A stretch of 64,000 bases of DNA. Origin: STC-113 sp964553745. GTDB taxonomy: Bacteria > Patescibacteriota > Gracilibacteria > BD1-5 > UBA2023. Shown here in pieces: positions 34,080 through 43,057 of the stretch (position 1 is its first letter; every line of letters starts with the position of its first letter). Under the pieces are notes generated by a model, which did not search any database, was not told where the DNA came from, and saw nothing but the letters and a program-made list of their open reading frames with translations. The stretch covers positions 4,670-68,669 of the forward strand of contig CAZKLD010000009.1 of the NCBI GenBank assembly GCA_964553745.1, given 5' to 3'. The position numbers were made by a program, and so were the translations under genes.

Positions 34080-34622
34080 ATGGGAGAAGCACTGGTAGTC
34101 ATTATTTTGGTAGCAATGACATTCGGTCTGTGTTCGATTACTGAGGATTGTGAGGTTTTTTTATTCATCTGCCTATTTGCAGCATTATTTGCTTTCTTCG
34201 ACTACAAGGATTTTGTCTTTGCGAAGTTTGCTCCTTGTTTCGCCTCCGACAGTGCCAAGTTATCACTAAAGATCGACGAGCTCAAGGATATTAAAGATCT
34301 GATGAGGTCCAAGTACACCGATAACAAAAAGCTTAAGGAGCGGCTTGAGAAGCAAATGGAGGAAAGGTCCGCCAGCTATAGCAATGCCCATGATGAAGAT
34401 GTACGGAATTACTTGCTCAGCCTTTATAATCAAGAGAAGGAGCATTCCGAAAATATTCGTCTGCAAAATCAGGTCATCTCAAAGACAGTGCTCGAAGTAA
34501 GTTACATGATCGAGTATGCACAGAACAACCTGAACATGCTCGAGAATGATTTTGCCTGTGAGGAATTGCTCGAGAAACTAAACGACCTTAAGCTGAAGGC
34601 GAGCAAATCCATTACGGAATGA
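34080..34622 (+). CDS. membrane-anchored coiled-coil protein A (standard code)
   Basis: 180 aa ending in TGA. Two adjacent N-terminal hydrophobic segments (residues 4-17 and 22-36) are followed by a soluble coiled-coil-like region (about 60-175) rich in Lys, Glu and Leu. A perfect AAAGGAGG precedes the ATG by 9 bases. The coiled coil (LSLKIDELKDIKDLMRSKYT ... YMIEYAQNNLNMLEND) is clearly related to that of the next gene, so the two are paralogs. Function unknown. If UGA is glycine in this cell, the protein would gain a long tail. Confidence 0.75.
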   Translation: MGEALVVIILVAMTFGLCSITEDCEVFLFICLFAALFAFFDYKDFVFAKFAPCFASDSAKLSLKIDELKDIKDLMRSKYTDNKKLKERLEKQMEERSASYSNAHDEDVRNYLLSLYNQEKEHSENIRLQNQVISKTVLEVSYMIEYAQNNLNMLENDFACEELLEKLNDLKLKASKSITE

Positions 34623-34635
34623 GGGGGGGTGAACT

Positions 34636-35376
34636 ATGGAGTTCGTATTGGTTCTTTTCGGAGTGGCAATCGCCATATTCCTCATCCCGTTATTTATTTC
34701 CCTTGCGGTCTTAGCATTTCAGAATATCAGTGATTATCTGCATGGGCATGAAAGATCAAGGAGAATGAGGAAATGCGAGAAAAAAAGTTGCTCAAGCCCC
34801 AAGGAAAGGAGATTAAAGATTATGATCATATTTGAAATTATCGGATACTTAATCGGCTTCATTTTCTACGCATCAGCATACATGCTGAAGACTGTCTGCA
34901 GATTCTGGAAGACGAGCGCTTTTTTGCTTGTTGCATTTGCCATATTTTTCTGCTTTGATACTAAGCAGCCATTCTTGGTCAAAAGCCTGCCTCAGCTCTT
35001 TAGCGAAAGCACTCGTCTGTCGCTAAAGATAAGTGATCTCACCAAGCTTACCTGGTTGCTTGACACTGAGCTCAATAAGGCGCGATCCGCAAAGGATGGT
35101 CTAGAATCCAGTTACAACAGCAATCTCGAGACTTATGGCTCTTCTACTGATTCTATCGAGAGAGAATGTCTAAGGGGAGTGCTGCAACAGCAAAGGAGGC
35201 ACCTCATTGAGCTCATTGAGCAGGAGAAAGCCATTCGCAATGCTTTGACCGAAACGAATTACATGATCGCCTATGCTGAAGACAATCTGAATATGATGTA
35301 TAACGAAGACGATAAAAAGGAGGTAATCGAAAAGATCGAGCAGCTGAAGCTGAGAACTCAGGAGATAGTCCGATAA
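34636..35376 (+). CDS. membrane-anchored coiled-coil protein B (standard code), paralog of A
   Basis: 246 aa ending in TAA. Hydrophobic segments at about 5-26, 70-90 and 97-112, a basic Cys-containing loop between, then the same soluble module as protein A (LSLKISDLTKLTWLLDTELN ... YMIAYAEDNLNMMYNED). The start is 13 bases after the previous TGA, behind a G-rich GAGGGGGGGTGA ribosome site. All glycines are GGN. The shared C-terminal module suggests the two proteins assemble together at the membrane. No known family. Confidence 0.75.
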   Translation: MEFVLVLFGVAIAIFLIPLFISLAVLAFQNISDYLHGHERSRRMRKCEKKSCSSPKERRLKIMIIFEIIGYLIGFIFYASAYMLKTVCRFWKTSAFLLVAFAIFFCFDTKQPFLVKSLPQLFSESTRLSLKISDLTKLTWLLDTELNKARSAKDGLESSYNSNLETYGSSTDSIERECLRGVLQQQRRHLIELIEQEKAIRNALTETNYMIAYAEDNLNMMYNEDDKKEVIEKIEQLKLRTQEIVR

Positions 35377-35412
35377 CTACAACCAAAACAACAACAAAAA
35401 AGGAGAATCGCC

Positions 35413-35538
35413 ATGATTGCAAAATCCATCGTACTCATCATCGGTATCGTAGCAGGCCTTTCCGTCGCAGCCTATGCCCTCGTCCGTTTGGGCATCAAGG
35501 GCATCAAGAAGGTCATCAGCCTAGCGAAGTCGATCTAG
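35413..35538 (+). CDS. 41-aa single-pass membrane peptide (standard code)
   Basis: ATG to TAG behind AAAAGGAG. An N-terminal hydrophobic segment (IVLIIGIVAGLSVAAYALVR, residues 5-24) is followed by a short basic tail (LGIKGIKKVISLAKSI). Too short for family assignment; shape is like a small membrane regulator or peptide toxin. Ends 58 bases before a terminator closing the first transcription unit of the island. Confidence 0.6.
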   Translation: MIAKSIVLIIGIVAGLSVAAYALVRLGIKGIKKVISLAKSI

Positions 35539-35595
35539 CATCGGCCCTAAGGTCTGGTAATCTCTTGCATTTGGATTGATTTCCGAAAATTTAGA

Positions 35596-35625
35596 ACCCC
35601 CCGGAATCTTCCGGGGGCTTTTTTC
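35596..35625 (+). terminator. GC-rich intrinsic terminator in island 1
   Basis: CCCCCCGG / CCGGGGG stem with an AATCTT loop and a following T6 run; much more GC-rich than native terminators in the window except a few. Confidence 0.85.
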
Positions 35626-35638
35626 TGGGGGGTAGAAA

Positions 35639-36205
35639 ATGAGAAACGCATTTCTTGGTGCACTCTTCATGTTCGCATTCATCGTAATATCGCTTTTTCT
35701 ATTCAGTCTGCCAGGCTCGATTTTCTTCTCGATGTTCACGATATTCCCTTACTTCAACGGCAACCTGGCGGGCGAGGGCGGCATGAATGTCTGGCTGGCG
35801 AAAGGAATCTCGATGTTCTTCACCCTGGCGATAGTCTATGGCAGCTACAACATCTTCTCCTTCAGCAAGGAAAGAAGGAATAAGGGCATCAGGATAATTT
35901 GTCTGTCCTTACCAGTGTTCTTTGCGGTCATGTATTTCATGACCAAGGACTATAACTTCAATCCTTCAAGCGGGGAATCGATGGTCAACATTTCAGAAAC
36001 TCCGGACGGAGCCAAGCGAGTCCCCAAGTCGTGGAAGTACGACCCCACCTACGGCAACAGGACAATGCCGGCAGATTCCCAGAACATCCGTAAGGTTATC
36101 GATAATGATGCGGAGGCAAGCGAGGAGTCTGTTGACAGATATCTTCCTCCCCAGAAGGAGCTCAGCAATCTGAAGCGGACTCTTGAGGGAAATAAAGGAG
36201 ACTGA
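35639..36205 (+). CDS. three-helix membrane protein (standard code)
   Basis: 188 aa ending in TGA. Hydrophobic segments at about 5-32, 50-72 and 85-100 are followed by a hydrophilic, probably disordered tail of about 85 residues. A GGGGGGT-type ribosome site lies 5 bases ahead. Eleven or more glycines all use GGN. Read with UGA=Gly it would extend only nine codons, to TAG 36227-36229, overlapping the next gene. No family recognised. Confidence 0.7.
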   Translation: MRNAFLGALFMFAFIVISLFLFSLPGSIFFSMFTIFPYFNGNLAGEGGMNVWLAKGISMFFTLAIVYGSYNIFSFSKERRNKGIRIICLSLPVFFAVMYFMTKDYNFNPSSGESMVNISETPDGAKRVPKSWKYDPTYGNRTMPADSQNIRKVIDNDAEASEESVDRYLPPQKELSNLKRTLEGNKGD

Positions 36206-36206
36206 C

Positions 36207-36443
36207 ATGGCAAAGAGGCATCCTGATAGCCTGCTGCATATCTCCTTGGATAATTCGCTCATAGCATTCACGAGCACTATCGTCAGGAGATTGATAAAAC
36301 GCACTTATCAAAATGCAACAGGCAGAAAGAAACTGGAGCTGTTAGATTGGATAATCATCAACATGCAATCAAGCGGTATCAGTACTCCCTTGAGGCGATA
36401 TATCCGCAAGCTGACAAGGATGTATAAGTTCTTGAACAAATAG
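36207..36443 (+). CDS. basic helical small protein (standard code, 78 aa)
   Basis: ATG 36207 chosen because ATAAAGGAG lies 7 bases upstream, inside the end of the previous gene; stop TAG. A very basic, helical protein (VRRLIKRTYQNATGRKKLEL ... RRYIRKLTRMYKFLNK) that could bind nucleic acid or a membrane surface. One base separates it from the preceding TGA, so translation is coupled. Family not recognised. Confidence 0.65.
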   Translation: MAKRHPDSLLHISLDNSLIAFTSTIVRRLIKRTYQNATGRKKLELLDWIIINMQSSGISTPLRRYIRKLTRMYKFLNK

Positions 36444-36502
36444 GAGGATAAAAAATCAGCCTTATCGTAACCATGATGGTTATCGATTATGCGATTACAA
36501 AG

Positions 36503-36534
36503 AAAACCCCCTCGTTTTTAACGAGGGGGTTTTG
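36503..36534 (+). terminator. terminator closing island 1
   Basis: AAAACCCCCTCGT / ACGAGGGGGTTTT stem with T-rich loop, followed by a T-rich tail. Confidence 0.88.
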
Positions 36535-36747
36535 TTGTTTTATCTGCTAGGAGATTTGCGATCATATTTTTAAGATTCACTCATATATTTAATTGATTAT
36601 CCATCATTTACAATTAAACGTTCTTTCTGGGGAATATCCCCTGCATTAATATGCAAAGAAAAAGTAATGCTTATTTTTTCAAACATTAACTTGACTTTCA
36701 TAGATAATAGGATAACCTACCCCCCAGGTAAGCATTAATTTAATCTG
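36535..36747. other. intergenic region between island 1 and RND operon
   Basis: A/T-rich and host-like. Holds the promoter for the downstream operon, but no clear -35/-10 pair stands out. A CCCCCCAGGT stretch near 36720 and inverted GGGGAATATCCCC near 36637 are the only structured elements seen; the latter could be an operator for a metal-responsive regulator, which is speculation. Confidence 0.3.
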
Positions 36748-37143
36748 ATGAAAAGAATTATTTGAATTTTGACATTATTGCTTTTTTTGGTTGCATCTAA
36801 TATGCAGCTGATTCATGCTTCAGAAATGAAGAATGAATCGATAAACAATGAGCATTCAATGCATATTGAGGATGATTCAATCTTTTGTGATGTATCTGAG
36901 GATGGTGAAAAACAGGAAAATGATGATTGCTATCTCGATATAATCTGAGACAAGCAAATAAGCAGCAACCAATTGAAACTAGAAACAATCAAGATATTCA
37001 ATCTGATTTCTTTTTCAGCTTTTCAATCCGATGAACCGATAGTTGAAATTAAGTTAAATTCAAGGCAGCATTCTCCGCCGGATATATTTTTTCAAAAATC
37101 CAGCTACTCCAATCTTTCATGAATCATAAAAAATCTTAACTAA
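36748..37143 (+). CDS. secreted/anchored small protein heading RND operon
   Basis: 131 aa with TGA=Gly. An N-terminal signal-anchor (MKRIIGILTLLLFLVASNMQ) precedes a hydrophilic domain with two Cys and several His/Asp/Glu residues (HSMHIEDDSIFCDVSEDGEK). It has the look of the small periplasmic or surface protein often found ahead of metal RND efflux genes, but no family is certain. It starts the operon that continues through lipoprotein, fusion protein and pump. Confidence 0.6.
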
Positions 37144-37238
37144 TTTTTTGAGCCATTAATAATTTGTCCTTGCTAGGACAAATTTATTTGGCTCTTTTTT
37201 TGTCTCCAAATCTATATTTATTTATTTTAAAAACATTT

Positions 37239-37556
37239 ATGAAAGCAAAATCATTATTAATCGCATTATTGGCTATCTCCTCAATTTTCTTACTTAATTC
37301 ATGCTGAACTGGAACATCTCATAATATGGATGACGGTAATCAGATGGAATGAGAAACCCATGAAGAGGCAGTGAAGGCAAAAGAAGAATCGGAAAATCAT
37401 CCTATGGACGATGGGTCCTCTATGAGTTGAACTGTTGAAAGTATGAGCTGAACTGAAATAGATGAAGAGAGCATAGTATGAGATTCCAAGGCTCCAGAAG
37501 CAAGTCATGAAATGGACGATGGGTCTGCTATGGAATGAGAAACTCATCAAGAATAA
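37239..37556 (+). CDS. His/Met/Asp-rich lipoprotein
   Basis: 105 aa. A lipobox (IFLLNSCG, Cys at residue 22; the glycine after it is TGA) follows a typical lipoprotein signal. The mature part has near-repeats of the form H-x-MDDG-x-x-M-x-G: at HNMDDGNQMEG, HPMDDGSSMSG and HEMDDGSAMEG, with HEE and HQE nearby. Such spaced His, Met and Asp suggest binding of Cu, Ag or another soft metal at the cell surface. Its place between the signal-anchored protein and the efflux fusion protein supports metal handling. Confidence 0.7.
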
Positions 37557-37587
37557 ACTTTAAAAACATTATCCTTAAATTAATTTT

Positions 37588-39729
37588 ATGAAAAAAAGTA
37601 GAATGTTAAAAGCATTTCTGACTATTTTTGTCATATCATCACTAGTATATGCAGGTAACTATTATTTCAGCGATTCTAGCAAAAAAGAAATATCAATGTA
37701 TGCAAAAACAACTGCAAAGAAAAGCGACGTGATGAATGTATGAGTCATTAATCCGACTCAAGCAAATAGCGGAAGTACGACAGATACGACATACCTATGA
37801 GAAGTCCTATCAGAGAAAAACGGAAAGATATATTCTTACAGGAGCTGAATTATCGATAAATTCCTTGTCGATGTTTGAAGCACGGTAAAAGAATGACAAG
37901 TGGTCGCAAAATTATTGCCTGCCGAATTCAATCCTGATTTGGCAAATATGGTTGTTGAAAGGAAGACTATGAAAATCAAGGCTCTATGAATGGTCAAATC
38001 AGCAGAACTGACATTAAAATGAGCCGAAGCAAGAAGACTGCAGATGATCAAGGCTACGCAACTGATGATAGATTGAAGCAAGAAATCGCTAGAAAGCGCT
38101 TTATCTATAAAATCTAGAGTTTGAGATAGCACCCAAAAACAATTTGAGGCTACTTTATTTGAACAAGAGGCCAAGATAGTCAAGATGCAAGCAAATCTCG
38201 AGCTGCTTAATACAGAAATTCTGGTTCAGCAGAAAAAGATTGAGAATATGACCGCCAAGACTGATGCTTGAGTCAATCTTGAAGACAGCAAATTGAAAAT
38301 CGCATCTTGAAATATAAAATCAAGCATTAAAAATGCTTATAACACACTAACGCGAGTGTTTTATGCATCAGCATATAATCTGGGCAATAATCCCAATTAT
38401 CTGAATGGAAGATTTTATCTTTGAGCAAAAGAACCAGGTTCTGTCAATTCTCTCGGCACTTCCATGTCAAGCGTTTATCCTAGGATTAAGAATATAGAAA
38501 CTCTTACTCAGGATGAGATATTCTCTCTTGCAAAAGATATGCTTCTGGCTGTAGATGCCTGACTTAAAGTTCTGGATAATACGCTCTTGAACTCTGAATA
38601 TGATGAAGCGATGCTGAATGCAGACAAGACAATGCTTATTATGGCAAAGACAGATGAAATGAATGGTATTCAGACAAATCTTAACATGTATAATGAGCAA
38701 CTGAGTATGCTTGCCAAAGAAAAGAATATGGCTTGAGCAGATGTTTCCGATGAAAAACTCATGTTGCAGAAATTAGCTTCTGAGAAAATTGTCATGGAAA
38801 AAGATCTTGCAATGGCAAGAGCTGAAAAAGACAGAATGTCCGCTGAAACTCAAAATATGAAGACTATGGCAGATAATGAGGCAATAAAAATGGAAGCAGA
38901 AACTAATAAGATGCTTGCAAATGATAGCGCAAGCCAACAGATGTCTATAGTTGAAGCCGATAGGATGGTCAATGAGGCCCAGAAGATGCTCATTGATGCA
39001 AGAGCTGATCTGGAAAGCGCCAATCTATGATTGAGTCTGTTTGACTGAGCATGATTCTCAAATGATATAAAGGCTCCATTTTCATGAAAAATCACAAAAA
39101 GGACAATCAATGTCTGAGAATCTATATGAATGACTTCGCCTGTGTTTGATATAGTTCAGGATGGAGTTCAAAGGAAAGCTAACATATTTGTAAGATTTGA
39201 AATTCCTGAATCAGAATTCTCTAAAGTAAAAATCTGACAAGAGGTATCATTTATCAGGACTATTGAACCATTGAAGAAATATACGGCAATGATAAAAAGA
39301 GTTGCCCCGGCAATAAATGTCGCATCTAAATGAGTAATAGTTGAAGCTGTAGTCGAATGAAACGAATCAGAGGAAATCTTAATCTGAAGCAGCATAAGAG
39401 TCAGTCTTTCTGATCCTGATAATGTTCAGTTAAGCATTCCTGTGAAGTCTGTAAAACAAGATGAGAATTGAGAAATGTATGTTTTTAAAGTCTTAAAAGA
39501 TACCATACAAAAACAAGTGATAAAGACTTCTAGGACATTCTGAGATCATGTTATCGTAACTGAGGGATTGAAGATCGGAACTAAGGTTGTAATCGAAGAT
39601 GGCTGAATGAAACTCGAAGTCTGACTTCCTGTCACATATGTATTTGTTGATGCTGTAAAATGAGAAGCGGCTTCAGCTGATCAATTCTGAGCATGAGAGC
39701 ATGCATGACACGACATGAAAAAGAAATAA
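37588..39729 (+). CDS. RND efflux membrane-fusion (adaptor) protein, large
   Basis: 713 aa. N-terminal membrane anchor (about 7-24), a barrel/lipoyl half-motif (YRSGIIDKFLVDVGSTVKEG), and an unusually long alpha-helical hairpin region (about 140-480) with a Met- and Ala-rich coiled coil. The second lipoyl half follows (DIKAPFSGKITKRTINVGES), then beta-barrel and membrane-proximal domains. Ordinary HlyD/AcrA/CusB proteins are 350-500 aa, so the hairpin is expanded. TGA codes most glycines, including those of the lipoyl motif. The RND pump gene follows after 32 bases. The C-terminus ends in a His-rich GAGEHAGHDMKKK tail, again hinting at metals. Confidence 0.85.
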
Positions 39730-39761
39730 TCTCAATACATTATTAATTAAAAACCAAATAT

Positions 39762-42700
39762 ATGCTAAATGATATAATAAAGTTCTGTTTGAAAAATAGG
39801 CTTTTGATTGTTGCAATATATGTCGTGCTTCTCTTATGGTGAGGATTCACTTTAACTAAGTTGCCAATTGATGTTCTGCCTGATTTGAACAGGCCGACCG
39901 TAACGATATTCGCAGAAAAAGAATGATTAAGCCCAGAAGAGATCGAAAATCTTGTCACTTTTCCTATTGAAAGATGAATTAACGGTTCTCCATGAATAAC
40001 GTCAATAAGAAGCGTCAGTTCAATCTGACTCTGAATAATCAATGTAGAATTCGATTGGTGAAGCGACATATATAGAAACAGGCAGATAATAACCGAAAAA
40101 CTTCAATCCATAAATCTTCCTAAGAATTCCAAGACAACTCTTGGACCAACAACTTCTCTTCTAGGCGAGATAGTCTGGTGAGGCTTATCTTCACCGAAAT
40201 GAACTGTGTCTCCTATGGAACTCCGAAGCATAGCGGATTGGACAATAAGGCAAAGGCTCCTAACTATCCCATGAGTTGCAAATGTTCTGGTCATGTGATG
40301 AGAGGCAAAACAATATCAGGTTCTAGTGAAGCCCGAGAAGCTAATCCAATATGGAATAACTATCGATGAGGTTCTGAAGTCTATTGAGAAATCGAATGAA
40401 AATAGATGATGAGGCTTCCTGATCGAATGATCGAAAGAATCTCCCATACGTATAATCTGAAGAACAAATCTTGCAAGTGAGATAAAGAAGGTGGTTGTCA
40501 AAAACGTGCCTGCATGACAGGCAGTTGCCTGAGGAAGCTCTATGTGAGGAGGGGGTGCAGCTGTAAGCTTCTCAGATCTGAAGACTATTTCAGTCTGAGA
40601 TGTTGCAGATGTCATATTCGCTCCGGATCCGAATAGAAGATGAGACGCACTAATAGCATGAGAACCTTGAGTCATCCTCAGGATCATCAAACAGCCAGAT
40701 GTCAATACCCTTGAGTTGACCAAAAATATAGATACGGCTTTTGAAGATCTTCAGAAGAATATGCCAAAGGATACCATTCTCACATCTGAAATATTCAAGC
40801 AGCAATGGTTTATCGAATGATGACTTAGCAATGTAGAAGAGGCGTTGAGGGATTCTGCCATAATGGTCCTGATAATCTTAAGCCTTTTCTTGATGAACAT
40901 AAGGACAACTGCAATCACCCTTACGGCAATACCTATTTCAATACTCATAACATTCATAATATTCAAATTCATGTGATTATGAATAAATGTCATGACACTG
41001 GGTTGACTTGTTGTTGCGATATGAGAATTGGTTGATGATGCTATAGTTGATGTTGAAAATGTCTTCAGACGCTTGAGAGAGAATTCTCTTCTGCCGTCAG
41101 ATCAAAGGAGGAGATCTTTAACTGTAATATATGAGGCATCCTCTGAAGTGAGAAATTCCATAGTTTATGCCACTATTCTTGTCGTAGTCGTATTCTTACC
41201 GCTCCTATTCTTGCCTTGAGTTGATGGTAAGCTATTGGCTCCGATTTGAACGGCATATATCCTATCGCTCATCTCTTCATTATTCGTTTCTTTGACGATA
41301 GTCCCAGTATTATGCTATTACCTTTTGCCGAAATACATCCAAAGAAGAAGCGACAAAATGAGACTCGATCCCGTAGAGAATAAGAACCTTCCTATTTGAT
41401 TCGAACCGGACGATACTGCAATGATCAAAAAAGTTAAAACTTGGGCTTTGTTTCCTATTCATTTCAGTCTGAAACACCCGAAGAAAATATTGATCTGAGC
41501 GATTTCAAGCATAGTGATAACAGTTGCGCTATTCATGCAAGCCTGAAAAGAATGATTGCCGACTTTCAATGAACCGACATATACTACGATGATGTATGCG
41601 CCTATTTGAAGCTCGCTAGAATATACTAAGAATATGGTTAAAGAAGTCAGCGCAAAAGTCCTGAAGGTAAAATGAGTCAAATCTTTTGCTGCCACGGTGG
41701 GCAGGGCAGATGCAGACGCACATGCCAGCGGAGTGAATAGCTCGGAATTCGAGATCTGGATAGATACTGATATCGCTAAAAAGAAAGATATAGAAAACGA
41801 TATCCAAGCAATATATGATTCATATAAATGAAAGGCATTATTCACATTATGACAACCGATTACTCATCGTTTGCAGATGCTGATATCATGAGTCAGGGCT
41901 CCGATAGTATTAAAATTGTATTGAAAAGATTTAGATACCCTTCAGACCCAAGCTCAAAATGTCCTTGCGGCAATGAAAAAAACTCCATGAGTCATAAATG
42001 CACAAGTCGAACAAGAATTAAAGGTTCCTCAAGTTGCAATTTATACCGATAGGGATGCCTCATTGTACAATTGAGTAAATATTTGAATGATGAATGAGCA
42101 GCTTGAAATGTCTTTCATGTGAATGCAGGCCACAGAAGTATTGGATTGAAACGAAAGATATCCCATAATCGTAAAATATGATCCTTCTTGGAAATGAGAA
42201 ATGGCTGCTCTTGGAAATACTCTTGTTCCATCATGATATGAAAAACCGGTAACGCTCAATCAGCTTTCTGTAATCCAGAAGACCGAGTGACAGAATGCAA
42301 TAAGCCATGATTGAGCTCAAAGAAGAATAATAATAAGCTGATTCGTTAAGGATAGGGATGTGGTTTCGGTTGTGGAAGATATAAAATCCAATATCGGGAA
42401 CATCAAAATGCCTGACTGATACTTCGTTTCATATGAATGAGATTATAAGAATCAGAAGGAAGCCAGCCAAAGGCTGTTCATCATAAGCATAATTGTGATC
42501 ATCTGAGTGACTGCAATATTGTATTGGCATTTCAGGAGTATGCTTCTGGTTTGACAGATATTCCTTGATGTTTTTACAGCATTCTTGGGATGAATGATTG
42601 CTATTGCAATAACTTGAAATGTAGTCTCTACAGCTCATCTTGTCTGATTCATCTCCCTTATCTGAATCGTATCAAGAAACGGGATAATGCTCTTATCTCA

Positions 42701-43001
42701 TTACCTGCATCTGCTTAAGGTCGATAAGATGGAATGGTCAGAAGAGATGGTGATAAAATGATCGCTTGAGAGGGTCACTCCTGTGATGATGACGGCCCTG
42801 ACCGCTTCGCTCGCACTTATTCCGCTTCTTATTGCTTGAGATGCAACTTGAAAAGAATTCTTGAATCCTCTTGCGACTGTAATATTCGGCTGAATCATAC
42901 TTTCGACTATAGTTGAGCTATTCATAAGGCCCTGAATATTCTATGCTTTCGGTAAAAAAGCGGCCCATGATTCAATCAACTTTTCAAAAGAAGATATTTA
43001 A
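39762..43001 (+). CDS. heavy-metal-type RND efflux transporter (CusA/CzcA-like)
   Basis: 1079 aa, normal RND length, with twelve expected membrane segments. The N-terminus (KLPIDVLPDLNRPTVTIFAE) is the CusA/CzcA family signature. Helix 4 carries the proton-relay acids in LGGLVVAIGELVDDAIVDVE with FRRLRE after it, the classical HME-RND motif. The second half repeats the fold (GFISLIGIVSRNGIMLLSHY, VTPVMMTALTASLALIPLLI). It should pump a metal or organic cation using the proton gradient with its adaptor. Glycines are mostly TGA. No outer-membrane TolC-like channel gene is present nearby. A terminator follows. Confidence 0.95.
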
Positions 43002-43016
43002 TGGACCCATTATTAG

Positions 43017-43045
43017 AAAAGAACCTGAATTTTCAGGTTCTTTTT
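43017..43045. terminator. bidirectional intrinsic terminator
   Basis: AAAAGAACCTGAA / TTCAGGTTCTTTTT hairpin between the converging RND pump and GH3 glucosidase genes. Confidence 0.88.
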
Positions 43046-43057
43046 CTGCCTAGAGAA

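Larger units (their letters stand above)
34000..36540 (+). other. standard-code island 1 (five genes)
   Basis: Five consecutive plus-strand genes with no internal TGA. Glycines are all GGN; two genes end in TGA (34620-34622, 36203-36205), clear Shine-Dalgarno sequences precede every start, and terminators are GC-rich. Composition is visibly richer in G+C than the host genes on both sides. Read with TGA=Gly, the first gene would run 342 bases further through its neighbour to TAA 34962-34964. The island was therefore written for the standard code. Whether it is expressed here is unknown. Confidence 0.75.

Noticed and set aside
34000..36540. Island 1 as a prophage or integrated plasmid
   Set aside because: No capsid, portal, terminase, integrase or replication gene and no flanking direct repeat could be found.
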